From: Pseudomonas poae
GTDB taxonomy: Bacteria > Pseudomonadota > Gammaproteobacteria > Pseudomonadales > Pseudomonadaceae
NCBI RefSeq assembly: GCF_001439785.1
Contig: NZ_JYLI01000022.1
Coordinates: 35,516 to 99,515, forward strand
Reading direction: 5' to 3'
DNA length: 64,000 nt
Part shown: one piece after another, positions 44,420 to 53,610 of the stretch
Layout of the letters: the number at the start of each line of letters is the position of its first letter
Numbering within the stretch: position 1 is the first letter of the stretch
The notes under the pieces: generated by a model
The model's database searches: none
What the model was told of the DNA's origin: nothing
What the model saw: the letters and a program-made list of their open reading frames with translations, nothing else
Position numbers and translations under genes: made by a program

Positions 44420-44438
44420 CACTAGGAGAGGAGGCGCC

Positions 44439-46361
44439 ATGCCAACTATTACTCTACCCGACGGCAGTCAACGTTCATTCGATCATTCGGTTTCCGTAGC
44501 CGAAGTCGCCGCATCCATTGGCGCGGGTCTGGCCAAGGCCACCGTGGCCGGCAGGGTCGACGGCAAACTCGTGGACGCCAGTGACCTGATCACTGGCGAC
44601 GCGAGCCTGCAGATCATCACGCCCAAGGACCAGGAGGGGCTTGAGATCATTCGCCACTCTTGCGCGCATTTGATTGGCCATGCGGTCAAGCAACTGTACC
44701 CGACCGCGAAAATGGTGATCGGCCCGGTCATCGATGAAGGCTTTTATTACGACATCGCCTACGAGCGTCCTTTCACGCCGGATGACCTGGCGGCCATCGA
44801 GCAGCGCATGCACGCGCTGATCGAAAAGGACTATGACGTGATCAAAAAGGTCACGCCGCGCGCCGAAGTGATCGATGTGTTTACCGCTCGCGGCGAAGAC
44901 TACAAGCTGCGTCTGGTCGAAGACATGCCGGACGAGCAGGCCATGGGCCTGTACTACCACGAAGAATACGTCGACATGTGCCGTGGCCCGCACGTGCCGA
45001 ACACGCGCTTTCTCAAGTCGTTCAAGTTGACCAAGCTGTCCGGCGCCTACTGGCGTGGCGACGCGAAAAATGAGCAGCTGCAACGGATCTACGGCACGGC
45101 CTGGGCCGACAAGAAGCAGCTGGCCGCCTACATCCAGCGGATTGAGGAAGCCGAGAAGCGTGATCATCGCAAGATCGGCAAACGCCTGAACCTGTTTCAC
45201 CTGCAGGAAGAAGCGCCGGGCATGGTGTTCTGGCACCCGAACGGCTGGACCCTGTACCAGGTGCTCGAACAGTACATGCGCAAGGTTCAGCGCGACAACG
45301 GTTACCTGGAGATCAAGACGCCACAGGTCGTTGATCGCAGCCTTTGGGAAAAATCCGGGCACTGGGCCAACTACGGCGACAACATGTTCACCACGCAGTC
45401 GGAAAACCGCGACTACGCCATCAAGCCGATGAACTGCCCGTGCCATGTGCAGGTGTTCAATCAGGGCCTGAAGAGCTACCGCGAGCTGCCGCTGCGTCTG
45501 GCCGAATTCGGTGCATGCCACCGTAACGAGCCATCGGGTGCGCTGCACGGCATCATGCGCGTACGCGGCTTTACGCAGGACGACGCGCACATCTTCTGCA
45601 CCGAAGAACAGATGCAGGCCGAATCCGCTGCCTTTATCAAGCTGACCATGGACGTGTATCGCGATTTCGGCTTTACCGAAGTCGAAATGAAGCTGTCCAC
45701 TCGTCCGGAAAAACGCGTCGGCTCCGATGAGCTGTGGGATCGCGCCGAATCGGCACTCGCCGCAGCACTCGACAGTGCGGGCCTTGCGTACGACCTGCAG
45801 CCAGGGGAGGGTGCGTTCTACGGTCCGAAGATCGAGTTCTCGCTGAAAGATTGCCTTGGCCGCGTCTGGCAGTGTGGTACCCTGCAGCTCGATTTTAACC
45901 TGCCGATCCGTCTGGGAGCCGAATACGTCTCCGAAGACAACAGCCGTAAACACCCGGTTATGCTGCACCGGGCGATCCTCGGCTCGTTCGAGCGGTTCGT
46001 CGGTATCCTGATCGAGCACTACGAGGGCGCATTCCCCGCGTGGTTGGCTCCGACCCAGGCAGTGATCATGAATATCACTGATAAACAGGCAGATTTTGCC
46101 GCTGAGGTTGAAAAAACTCTCAACGAAAGCGGATTTCGTGCCAAGTCCGACTTGAGAAATGAAAAGATCGGCTTTAAAATCCGCGAGCATACCTTGCTCA
46201 AGGTTCCCTATCTTTTGGTTATCGGAGATAGGGAAGTCGAGATGCAGACTGTCGCTGTGCGTACTCGTGAAGGTGCTGACCTGGGCTCGATGCCCGTCGC
46301 CCAGTTCGCTGAGTTCCTCGCGCAAGCGGTTTCCCGGCGTGGTCGCCCAGATTCGGAGTAA
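44439..46361 (+). CDS. thrS: Threonyl-tRNA synthetase
   Basis: A 640-residue class II synthetase with TGS domain, editing domain (HxxxH in SCAHLIGHAVKQLYP), catalytic core with zinc ligands (KPMNCPCHVQVFNQGLKSY) and GACHRNEPSGALHGIMRVRG, quoted as CHRNEPSGALHG, and C-terminal anticodon-binding domain. The ATG at 44439 lies behind AGGAGAGGAGGCGCC. Its stop shares one base with the infC start codon. Confidence 0.98.
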   Translation: MPTITLPDGSQRSFDHSVSVAEVAASIGAGLAKATVAGRVDGKLVDASDLITGDASLQIITPKDQEGLEIIRHSCAHLIGHAVKQLYPTAKMVIGPVIDEGFYYDIAYERPFTPDDLAAIEQRMHALIEKDYDVIKKVTPRAEVIDVFTARGEDYKLRLVEDMPDEQAMGLYYHEEYVDMCRGPHVPNTRFLKSFKLTKLSGAYWRGDAKNEQLQRIYGTAWADKKQLAAYIQRIEEAEKRDHRKIGKRLNLFHLQEEAPGMVFWHPNGWTLYQVLEQYMRKVQRDNGYLEIKTPQVVDRSLWEKSGHWANYGDNMFTTQSENRDYAIKPMNCPCHVQVFNQGLKSYRELPLRLAEFGACHRNEPSGALHGIMRVRGFTQDDAHIFCTEEQMQAESAAFIKLTMDVYRDFGFTEVEMKLSTRPEKRVGSDELWDRAESALAAALDSAGLAYDLQPGEGAFYGPKIEFSLKDCLGRVWQCGTLQLDFNLPIRLGAEYVSEDNSRKHPVMLHRAILGSFERFVGILIEHYEGAFPAWLAPTQAVIMNITDKQADFAAEVEKTLNESGFRAKSDLRNEKIGFKIREHTLLKVPYLLVIGDREVEMQTVAVRTREGADLGSMPVAQFAEFLAQAVSRRGRPDSE

Positions 46362-46912
46362 TTATTATTAAGCGTGAAATGAGACAAGATAAACGAGCTG
46401 CACCGAAAGCCCCGATCAACGAGAATATCTCGGCACGCGAGGTTCGGTTAATTGGCGCTGACGGCGAGCAGATTGGCATCGTCTCGATTGATGAAGCGCT
46501 TCGTATTGCAGAAGAGTCCAAATTGGACCTGGTGGAAATCTCCGCCGATGCAATCCCACCCGTATGTCGGGTGATGGACTACGGCAAGTCGATCTTCGAG
46601 AAGAAGAAGCAGGTTGCCGCGGCGAAGAAGAACCAGAAGCAGATTCAAGTAAAAGAAATCAAGTTTCGTCCAGGGACGGAGGAAGGGGATTACCAGGTAA
46701 AACTGCGCAACCTGGTACGTTTCCTGAGTGATGGGGACAGGGCCAAGGTATCCTTGCGATTCCGCGGCCGTGAGATGGCCCACCAGGAGCTGGGGATGGA
46801 ACTCCTCAAGCGGGTTGAAGCTGACCTGCTCGAGTACGGTTCGGTCGAACAGCATCCTAAGATGGAAGGACGCCAGCTGATCATGGTCATCGCCCCGAAA
46901 AAGAAGAAGTAA
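46361..46912 (+). CDS. infC: Translation initiation factor IF-3 with AUU start
   Basis: IF-3 binds the 30S subunit and proofreads start codons. An AUU start at 46361 gives 183 residues beginning MIIKREMRQDKR, the normal length for Pseudomonas IF-3; the first ATG (46379) would drop six conserved residues. A GGAG site at 46355-46358 overlaps the thrS end. The rare AUU start lets IF-3 repress its own translation, as in E. coli. Both the N-terminal and C-terminal domains (RVMDYGKSIFEKKKQ linker; KVSLRFRGREMAHQELG) are intact. Confidence 0.95.
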   Translation: MIIKREMRQDKRAAPKAPINENISAREVRLIGADGEQIGIVSIDEALRIAEESKLDLVEISADAIPPVCRVMDYGKSIFEKKKQVAAAKKNQKQIQVKEIKFRPGTEEGDYQVKLRNLVRFLSDGDRAKVSLRFRGREMAHQELGMELLKRVEADLLEYGSVEQHPKMEGRQLIMVIAPKKKK

Positions 46913-46972
46913 TCAACAGGGCACGGCAGGCCTTCTGATTATGTTTATCAACTGAATGCGGAGTATCCGAAC

Positions 46973-47167
46973 ATGCCAAAGATGAAGACTAAAAGTGGTG
47001 CTGCTAAGCGGTTTCTGAAAACCGCTAACGGTATCAAGCACAAGCACGCTTTCAAGAGCCACATTCTGACCAAAATGTCGACCAAGCGTAAGCGTCAACT
47101 GCGCGGTAGCAGCTTGCTGCATCCGTCTGACGTGGCAAAAGTCGAGCGCATGCTGCGCCTTCGTTAA
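46973..47167 (+). CDS. rpmI: 50S ribosomal protein L35
   Basis: A 64-residue highly basic protein (MPKMKTKSGAAKRFLKTANG). It follows infC by 60 bases; in E. coli the L20 protein represses this cistron through an mRNA structure, which could also hold here. Confidence 0.97.
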   Translation: MPKMKTKSGAAKRFLKTANGIKHKHAFKSHILTKMSTKRKRQLRGSSLLHPSDVAKVERMLRLR

Positions 47168-47196
47168 TTTTGGATCAAGAATAGAGGAAGTAACTC

Positions 47197-47553
47197 ATGG
47201 CTCGTGTTAAGCGTGGCGTCATGGCCCGTAAGCGTCACAAAAAAATTCTGAAACTTGCTAAAGGCTACTACGGCGCGCGTTCACGCGTATTCCGTGTTGC
47301 CAAGCAAGCGGTAATCAAGGCAGGCCAATACGCCTACCGCGACCGTCGTCAGAAAAAACGTCAGTTCCGCGCTCTGTGGATCGCTCGTATCAATGCTGGT
47401 GCTCGTGTTAACGGTCTGTCCTACAGCCGTTTCATCGCTGGCCTGAAAAAAGCGTCCATCGAAATCGACCGTAAGGTTCTGGCTGAACTGGCCGTGAACG
47501 AAAAAGCGGTGTTTGCTGCGATTGTCGAGAAAGCTAAAGCCACCTTGGCTTAA
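47197..47553 (+). CDS. rplT: 50S ribosomal protein L20
   Basis: A 118-residue early-assembly ribosomal protein with the long basic N-terminal helix (MARVKRGVMARKRHKKILKL). A GAGGAAGTAACTC site precedes it. It is the last gene of the infC-rpmI-rplT group. Confidence 0.98.
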   Translation: MARVKRGVMARKRHKKILKLAKGYYGARSRVFRVAKQAVIKAGQYAYRDRRQKKRQFRALWIARINAGARVNGLSYSRFIAGLKKASIEIDRKVLAELAVNEKAVFAAIVEKAKATLA

Positions 47554-47609
47554 GTACCCCCGACAGTCACCCTGGGATGCTCCTGCAGCCCAGGGTGGTA
47601 AACGTCATA

Positions 47610-47646
47610 AATAGGGGAAGAGCCTTCAAGCTCTTCCCCTATTTTG
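47610..47646 (+). terminator. Terminator or attenuator between rplT and pheS
   Basis: AATAGGGGAAGAGC-CTTCAA-GCTCTTCCCCTATT with a following T run. It lies 17 bases ahead of pheS. A second hairpin (CACCCTGGG/CCCAGGGTG, about 47568-47597) precedes it, so the pair may also act as an attenuator of pheST. No clear Phe-rich leader peptide is visible. Confidence 0.85.
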
Positions 47647-47662
47647 TATCTGGAGTCTGTAC

Positions 47663-48679
47663 ATGGAAAACCTGGACGCGCTCGTTGCCCAAGCTCTTGA
47701 GGCTGTGCATAGCGCTGAAGATATCAATGCCCTGGAGCAAATCCGGGTTCACTACCTTGGCAAAAAGGGTGAATTGACTCAGGTGATGAAGACCCTGGGG
47801 AATTTACCGGCAGAGGAGCGTCCGCAAGTCGGTGCGCTGATCAACGTTGCCAAGGAGCGCGTCACCGAGGTTCTCAATGCGCGCAAGGCGTCGCTCGAGG
47901 AGGCCGATCTTGCGGCCAAGCTCGCGGCCGAGTCCATTGACGTGACCTTGCCTGGCCGTGGCCAGGCGTCGGGCGGTCTGCATCCGATCACCCGGACTCT
48001 GGAACGTATCGAACAATTCTTCACCCATATCGGCTACGGCATCGCTGAAGGCCCTGAGGTCGAAGACGACTATCACAACTTCGAGGCGCTCAACATCCCA
48101 GGCCATCACCCGGCCCGGTCGATGCACGACACCTTCTATTTCAATGCCAACATGCTGTTGCGCACCCATACCTCGCCGGTACAGGTCCGCACCATGGAAG
48201 CGAACAAGCCGCCAATCCGCATCGTTTGCCCCGGCCGCGTGTACCGCAGCGACTCCGATATCACCCACTCGCCGATGTTCCACCAGGTCGAAGGCTTGCT
48301 GGTTGATCGCGACATCAACTTCGCCGACCTCAAGGGCACCATCGAAGAATTCCTGCGGGTGTTCTTCGAGAAAGAGCTGGCCGTGCGTTTCCGTCCATCC
48401 TTCTTCCCGTTCACCGAGCCTTCCGCTGAAGTCGATATGGAATGTGTGATGTGCAGCGGCAAAGGCTGCCGTGTCTGCAAGCAGACTGGTTGGCTGGAAG
48501 TGATGGGCTGCGGCATGGTTCACCCCAACGTGCTGCGCATGTCCGGGATCGACCCGGAAGAATTCTCGGGCTTTGCCTTCGGCATGGGCGTTGAGCGTCT
48601 GGCCATGCTGCGTTACGGCGTGAACGACTTGCGTCTGTTCTTCGACAACGACTTGCGGTTCCTCGCGCAATTTCGCTAG
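47663..48679 (+). CDS. pheS: Phenylalanyl-tRNA synthetase alpha subunit
   Basis: A 338-residue class II catalytic subunit. An N-terminal coiled coil leads to motif 2 and the Phe-binding segments: GYGIAEGPEVEDDYHNFEAL, RVYRSDSDITHSPMFHQVEG and the C-terminal FGMGVERLAMLRYG. It is followed by pheT after 26 bases. Confidence 0.98.
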   Translation: MENLDALVAQALEAVHSAEDINALEQIRVHYLGKKGELTQVMKTLGNLPAEERPQVGALINVAKERVTEVLNARKASLEEADLAAKLAAESIDVTLPGRGQASGGLHPITRTLERIEQFFTHIGYGIAEGPEVEDDYHNFEALNIPGHHPARSMHDTFYFNANMLLRTHTSPVQVRTMEANKPPIRIVCPGRVYRSDSDITHSPMFHQVEGLLVDRDINFADLKGTIEEFLRVFFEKELAVRFRPSFFPFTEPSAEVDMECVMCSGKGCRVCKQTGWLEVMGCGMVHPNVLRMSGIDPEEFSGFAFGMGVERLAMLRYGVNDLRLFFDNDLRFLAQFR

Positions 48680-48705
48680 TCGTAACGAATCTTTAGGAGA
48701 GCAGG

Positions 48706-51084
48706 ATGAAATTCAGTGAACAATGGCTGCGTGGCTGGGTAAGCCCGCAGGTAGATCGCGACGAGCTGGTTGCTCGCCTGTCAATGGCCGGTCTTGAGGT
48801 CGATAGCGTAACGCCGGCCGCCGGTGTTTTCAGCGGCGTGGTGGTGGGTGAGGTGCTGAGCACCGAACAGCATCCGGACGCCGACAAATTGCGTGTATGC
48901 CAGGTCAGCAATGGCGCGGAGACTTTTCAGGTAGTGTGCGGAGCGCCCAACGTGCGTCCGGGCCTGAAGATTCCGTTTGCCATGATCGGTGCCGAGCTGC
49001 CGGGCGATTTCAAGATCAAGAAGGCCAAGCTGCGCGGTGTCGAATCCAACGGCATGCTGTGCTCACAGGCCGAGCTGCAAATCGGTGAAGGCAATGATGG
49101 CCTGATGGAGCTGCCGGCGGATGCGCCCGTGGGTCAGGACGTTCGCGTTTATCTGGAGTTGGAAGACGCCAGCATCGAGGTCGACCTGACCCCGAACCGT
49201 GGCGACTGCCTGTCCCTGGCGGGTCTGGCCCGTGAAGTGGGTGCGCTGTACAACGTCCCGGTTACCCGCCCGGTAGTCACCGCCGTGCCAGCCGTGCATG
49301 ACGAAGTGCGTCCGGTCGAAGTGCTGGCCCCCAATGCCTGCCCGCGTTACCTGGGTCGCGTTATCCGTAACGTCGACCTGTCCAGGCCAACTCCGCTGTG
49401 GATGGTCGAGCGCCTGCGTCGCGCCGACGTACGCAGCATCGACGCCGCCGTCGACATCACCAACTACGTGATGCTGGAGCTGGGCCAGCCACTGCACGCC
49501 TTCGATCTTGCCGAAATCAACGGCGGCATCCGCGTGCGTATGGCCGAAGAAGGCGAAAAGCTGGTGTTGCTCGATGGCCAGGAAGTCAGCCTGCGTGCCG
49601 ATACCCTGGTAATCGCCGACCATTCCCGTGCGCTGGCGATTGCCGGTGTAATGGGGGGCGAGCACAGCGGTGTATCCGCAACCACCCGCGATGTGTTCCT
49701 CGAAAGCGCGTTTTTCGATCAGATCGCCATCGCCGGCAAGGCCCGTTCCTACGGCCTGCACACCGACGCCTCGCACCGTTACGAGCGTGGCGTGGACTGG
49801 CAGCTGGCCCGTGAAGCCATGGAGCGGGCCACTGGCCTGCTGCTGGACATCACCGGCGGCGAAGCCGGCCCGATCACCGAAGTGGTCAGCGAGCAGCACC
49901 TGCCGTCCGTTGCGCCTGTTACCCTGCGTGCCAAAAGTGTCGAGCAAATGCTTGGCCTGGTGATCGCACCCGTTGAGATCGAGCAATTGCTGTCGGCCCT
50001 GGGTCTGGGCATTTCGGCCGGCGGGGAAGGGCAGTGGCACGTTACTGTGCCAAGCCATCGCTTCGATATCAGCCTCGAAGTCGACTTGATCGAAGAACTG
50101 GCTCGCCTGTACGGCTACAACCGCCTGCCGGTTCGTTATCCACAGGCGCGCCTGGCCCCGCAACCCAAAGCCGAGGCGCGTGCACACTTGCCTGAACTGC
50201 GTCGGCTGCTGGTAGCGCGTGGCTATCAAGAGGCGGTGACCTACAGTTTCATCGATCCCAAGCAGTTCGAGCTGTTCAACCCTGGCGTCGAGCCGCTGCT
50301 GCTGGCTAACCCGATCTCCAATGACATGGCGGCCATGCGTTCATCGCTATGGCCAGGTCTGGTCAAAGCGCTTTCCCACAACCTGAATCGCCAGCAAGAC
50401 CGCGTGCGCATGTTCGAAAGCGGCCTGCGATTTGTCGGTCAGTTGGGCGACCTGAAGCAAGAGCCAATGCTGGCCGGCGTGGTCTGCGGCAGCCGTTTGC
50501 CGGAAGGCTGGGCTCAGGGTCGCGATCCGGTGGATTTCTTCGACGTCAAGGCTGACGTCGAAGCGGTGCTGGGCTTTGCCGGTGCATTGGATGCCTTTAC
50601 ATTTGTGCCGGGCAGCCATCCTGCGTTGCACCCGGGCCAGACAGCACGCATTGAGCGTGACGGTCGTCTGGTGGGTTTTGTGGGTGCGATTCACCCCGAG
50701 CTGTCGAAAAGCCTGGGCCTGGACCGTGCGGTCTTCGTTTTTGAACTGGTTCTGGCGGAAGTCGCTTCGGGCAAAATGCCGAAATTCAGCGAGCTGTCAC
50801 GCTTTCCTGAAGTGCGTCGCGACCTGGCCTTGATTGCTGATCGTGAGGTTGCCGCCACTGCCGTTCTGGACGTAATTCGTGAAAATGCAGGGGAATGGCT
50901 GACAGACCTCAGGCTATTTGACGTCTATCAGGGTAAAGGCATTGATCCGCATAGAAAAAGCCTCGCCGTCGGCTTGACCTGGCAGCATCCATCGCGCACT
51001 CTTAACGACGATGAGGTGAATACCACGACACAAAATATCCTCACCTCGCTTGAACAAAGGTTAAACGCCACGTTAAGGAAGTGA
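48706..51084 (+). CDS. pheT: Phenylalanyl-tRNA synthetase beta subunit
   Basis: A 792-residue structural and editing subunit: N-terminal OB-fold tRNA-binding domain (EQHPDADKLRVCQV), B3/B4 editing domain, B5 domain, core and C-terminal anticodon-recognising FDX-ACB domain. A TAGGAGAGCAGG site precedes it. ihfA starts three bases after the stop. Confidence 0.98.
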   Translation: MKFSEQWLRGWVSPQVDRDELVARLSMAGLEVDSVTPAAGVFSGVVVGEVLSTEQHPDADKLRVCQVSNGAETFQVVCGAPNVRPGLKIPFAMIGAELPGDFKIKKAKLRGVESNGMLCSQAELQIGEGNDGLMELPADAPVGQDVRVYLELEDASIEVDLTPNRGDCLSLAGLAREVGALYNVPVTRPVVTAVPAVHDEVRPVEVLAPNACPRYLGRVIRNVDLSRPTPLWMVERLRRADVRSIDAAVDITNYVMLELGQPLHAFDLAEINGGIRVRMAEEGEKLVLLDGQEVSLRADTLVIADHSRALAIAGVMGGEHSGVSATTRDVFLESAFFDQIAIAGKARSYGLHTDASHRYERGVDWQLAREAMERATGLLLDITGGEAGPITEVVSEQHLPSVAPVTLRAKSVEQMLGLVIAPVEIEQLLSALGLGISAGGEGQWHVTVPSHRFDISLEVDLIEELARLYGYNRLPVRYPQARLAPQPKAEARAHLPELRRLLVARGYQEAVTYSFIDPKQFELFNPGVEPLLLANPISNDMAAMRSSLWPGLVKALSHNLNRQQDRVRMFESGLRFVGQLGDLKQEPMLAGVVCGSRLPEGWAQGRDPVDFFDVKADVEAVLGFAGALDAFTFVPGSHPALHPGQTARIERDGRLVGFVGAIHPELSKSLGLDRAVFVFELVLAEVASGKMPKFSELSRFPEVRRDLALIADREVAATAVLDVIRENAGEWLTDLRLFDVYQGKGIDPHRKSLAVGLTWQHPSRTLNDDEVNTTTQNILTSLEQRLNATLRK

Positions 51085-51087
51085 CGT

Positions 51088-51390
51088 ATGGGGGCTTTGA
51101 CGAAAGCTGAGATGGCGGAACGTCTGTACGAAGAGCTGGGTCTGAACAAGCGCGAAGCCAAGGAATTGGTCGAGCTGTTTTTTGAAGAAATCAGGCACGC
51201 TCTTGAAGACAACGAACAGGTCAAATTGTCCGGTTTCGGCAATTTTGACCTGCGGGACAAACGCCAGCGTCCTGGCCGCAATCCAAAAACGGGAGAAGAA
51301 ATCCCGATCACGGCCCGCCGTGTGGTCACCTTTCGTCCAGGGCAGAAGTTGAAGGCCCGAGTTGAGGCTTATGCTGGAACCAAGTCATAA
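51088..51390 (+). CDS. ihfA: Integration host factor alpha subunit
   Basis: A 100-residue DNA-bending protein with the HU/IHF arm RPGRNPKTGEEIPI and GNFDLRDKRQR. It sits after pheT as usual in gamma-proteobacteria and overlaps the MerR-family gene by 20 bases. Confidence 0.98.
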   Translation: MGALTKAEMAERLYEELGLNKREAKELVELFFEEIRHALEDNEQVKLSGFGNFDLRDKRQRPGRNPKTGEEIPITARRVVTFRPGQKLKARVEAYAGTKS

Positions 51391-51727
51391 CGACGAGCTA
51401 CCCGTCATCCCAGGCAAACGCTACTTCACCATTGGTGAAGTCAGCGAGCTCTGTGCGGTCAAACCGCACGTGCTGCGCTATTGGGAGCAGGAGTTCCCTC
51501 AGCTCAACCCCGTCAAACGCACCGGGAACCGTCGGTATTATCAGCGCCAGGACGTGCTGATGATCCGACAGATCCGCGCGTTGCTGTACGACCAGGGGTT
51601 CACCATCAGCGGCGCGCGTCAGCGCATGTCCGGTGATGAAGCCAAAGACGACACCACCCAATACAAGCAACTGATCCGCCAGATGATCTCCGAACTCGAA
51701 GATGTCCTGGTGGTGTTGAAAAAATGA
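51371..51727 (+). CDS. MerR-family transcriptional regulator
   Basis: A 118-residue regulator with a MerR helix-turn-helix (YFTIGEVSELCAVKPHVLRY, RRYYQRQDVLMIRQIR) and a short C-terminal helix instead of a metal-binding tail. No Cys effector ligands are apparent. It is conserved after ihfA in Pseudomonas and probably cotranscribed. The ATG at 51371 lies inside ihfA. Confidence 0.93.
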   Translation: MLEPSHNDELPVIPGKRYFTIGEVSELCAVKPHVLRYWEQEFPQLNPVKRTGNRRYYQRQDVLMIRQIRALLYDQGFTISGARQRMSGDEAKDDTTQYKQLIRQMISELEDVLVVLKK

Positions 51728-51817
51728 ATTGGGCTTTTAAAATACTTCCACATTTCAAAAGCTTGCGGTATATTCCTGATCGCTTCCTTGCGAAGCGAAC
51801 CCAGTAACACGCCTAGT

Positions 51818-51894
51818 CGGGGCGTAGCGCAGTCCGGTAGCGCACTAGCATGGGGTGCTAGGGGTCGAGTGTTCGAATCACTCCGTCCCGACCA
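51818..51894 (+). tRNA. tRNA-Pro (anticodon GGG)
   Basis: A 77-base cloverleaf with encoded CCA: acceptor CGGGGCG/CGTCCCG (one G-U), anticodon loop ATGGGGT, T arm GAGTG-TTCGAAT-CACTC. Its 3' end is next to an integrase remnant, so it is the probable attachment site of a lost or reduced element. Confidence 0.97.
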
Positions 51895-51908
51895 TATTTT
51901 TCAATGAC

Positions 51909-52284
51909 TTAGCCGAACTCTAACCAGTTCGGCTTTTTCATGCGCAGGGACTTTTGCGGGGGGGCATCCGCTTTCCTTCTCGAGATGGTCAGCGCTGGTC
52001 CGCTAGAGTTGCCGAAACTTTGTTGACAGTCTCAATCAAGTGCAGAAAATTCGAGGCAGAATAGTGGTTCGTAATACTGCCGTTCTTATGCCCCAATGAT
52101 GTTTTTCCATCTTTCCCCGTCACGCTTGTTGCACGTGATTGGGTAACTTCGTGAACAGCAGAGCTTGCTCTTCCCAGAATGTTGGGCAGAGCTTGCGGCT
52201 CGTCTTCTTTTCCTCAAGCATCCATATCATAGGCACGCTTTTCAGCCAGGGTCGCTTTTCAGCATGGCGCCAATTACGGGTTTT
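51909..52284 (-). pseudogene. Frameshifted and deleted tyrosine-recombinase (integrase) remnant
   Basis: Two minus-strand frames carry integrase-like pieces. The upstream piece (52284-52120) reads WLKSVPMIWMLEEKK, then EEQALLFTKLPNHVQQ, matching the start of the catalytic domain of phage-type integrases (WL..VP.I.ML.E; EEA..LL..LP.HL), and stops at TGA. The other frame continues to a stop at 51909 with LGHKNGSITNHYSASNFLHL, the end of the catalytic domain with the LGH box and the Tyr. The conserved middle is missing. It ends 15 bases from the tRNA-Pro 3' end. Confidence 0.75.
51911..51938 (+). terminator. Terminator after tRNA-Pro
   Basis: AGCCGAACT-CTAACC-AGTTCGGCT followed by a T run; it lies over the end of the integrase remnant. 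Confidence 0.88.
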
Positions 52285-52376
52285 TTATGAGACTTTGAAG
52301 TAGCGGGCTTCTGAGAAAGTCGACGTCAGATCTGGCAGCCCCGCGCGTGGCTTTTTGCATCTTGTGTTCGTAAACC

Positions 52377-52808
52377 TCAGAAAAAAATCTTGAACCAGAA
52401 GGGCGCCAGATTCAACGCTATGCCTAGAGCAACGAAGCCAAAAGCTTTCGGTGCCTCGAACGGCTTTCGTGAAGGAGTAAAGAAAATAGCGAGTAACGCT
52501 CCGATTAGAACGCCTGGGAAGCTGAAGAAGTAAAGCAGCCAACCCATAGACTCTGTGACCCATATGTCAAAAAGGTACAAGTACAGCGCCATTGCTGCGG
52601 CGATTCCGCTCAGCATCCCTTGTGGTGCTTTGCAAAGAAGAGCTACGCAAAGAACTATCGCTTGTGGTAACCAGTAGCCCGCAAAATTGGCTAAGAAATA
52701 CTCATTTTTTGGAGATATTAAGGCGGCAACGGCTGGGCTCAGCGCGATACCTATTGCTGCCATAGGTATCCGAGTGGGCTGTGAAATATTCTTTTCTGCT
52801 GATCTCAT
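52377..52808 (-). CDS. AT-rich inner-membrane protein of unknown function
   Basis: A 143-residue protein with about four hydrophobic segments (IPMAAIGIALSPAVAALI, then YWLPQAIVLCVALLC, then an aromatic-rich pair) and a hydrophobic C-terminal end. Its base composition is lower in GC than its neighbours and it stands beside an integrase remnant, so recent acquisition is likely. No family recognised. Confidence 0.65.
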   Translation of the reverse strand: MRSAEKNISQPTRIPMAAIGIALSPAVAALISPKNEYFLANFAGYWLPQAIVLCVALLCKAPQGMLSGIAAAMALYLYLFDIWVTESMGWLLYFFSFPGVLIGALLAIFFTPSRKPFEAPKAFGFVALGIALNLAPFWFKIFF

Positions 52809-53010
52809 TCCCTGTGACCCTTTTTAAAGCCGAATGATGGTGCGGACAGTTAGCGCCAAAGCCTCAATCTTATATTGCCTCCAAACAGAAGAGTGAGCGA
52901 CATGCGGAGGTTGATGGCGGTTTGCCGCCAGGGTGATTTTCTCTCCCTGAAGCCGCTCTCGTGTATAAATACTGCGGAGATTTTGTTCGGTATGGGAGAG
53001 TTTCAGCATA

Positions 53011-53523
53011 ATGGACCGCCTGATCTATAGAATGCCCCAACCCTTTGATGCACAACGGCTTTTCGCTATTTATAGCGATCCAAAAACCAATCTTTTCAAC
53101 CCCGCAGGGCCCATGCGTGACCTTGTCGAAGCGCAGGGCTTATTGAGTCGCTGGATCGAGCATTGGGAAAAGCATTTATACGGTGCGTGGGCTATCGCAA
53201 GAAGTGATGCTCCGGAGTGCGTTATAGGGTTTGGTGGCATTTCCGCCCACGATTACTTGGCTGAACAGCGTGTCAACCTGGGTTATCGCTTCGCTGTCGA
53301 GGCTTGGGGTCAGGGCTATGCAACCCAGCTAGGAAGAGATGCGTTGACATACGCATTTGAAAAGCTATGTTTGCCCGAAGTTTACGGTCTAGTCAGGCCA
53401 GATCATAAAGCCTCTATACGGGTATTAGAGAAGATTGGCATGCAACCCTTTGGGCAACTGGATGATGTCCCTGGTAAAGCGCCAAGCCTGATGTTTAAGG
53501 CGCTGCGAGGCAGGTCAACCTAA
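53011..53523 (+). CDS. GNAT acetyltransferase, RimJ/RimL type
   Basis: A 170-residue acetyltransferase. FAVEAWGQGYATQLGRDALT holds the acetyl-CoA loop (WGQGYATQ) and HKASIRVLEKIGMQPFGQ the motif B helix, the RimJ/RimL layout. It lies in the island scar with lower GC than the core genes. Confidence 0.88.
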   Translation: MDRLIYRMPQPFDAQRLFAIYSDPKTNLFNPAGPMRDLVEAQGLLSRWIEHWEKHLYGAWAIARSDAPECVIGFGGISAHDYLAEQRVNLGYRFAVEAWGQGYATQLGRDALTYAFEKLCLPEVYGLVRPDHKASIRVLEKIGMQPFGQLDDVPGKAPSLMFKALRGRST

Positions 53524-53610
53524 TCGCGAGGGAATTCACAGCCATCTGCACAGCGCGCTCAAAGTGTCGAAAATACTGGGCAGCTTCCCGGATAAACGAG
53601 GAAGAAAGCG

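Noticed and set aside
44475..46325. 616-codon open frame opposite thrS
   Set aside because: Long antisense frame caused by GC-rich codon bias; thrS is certain.
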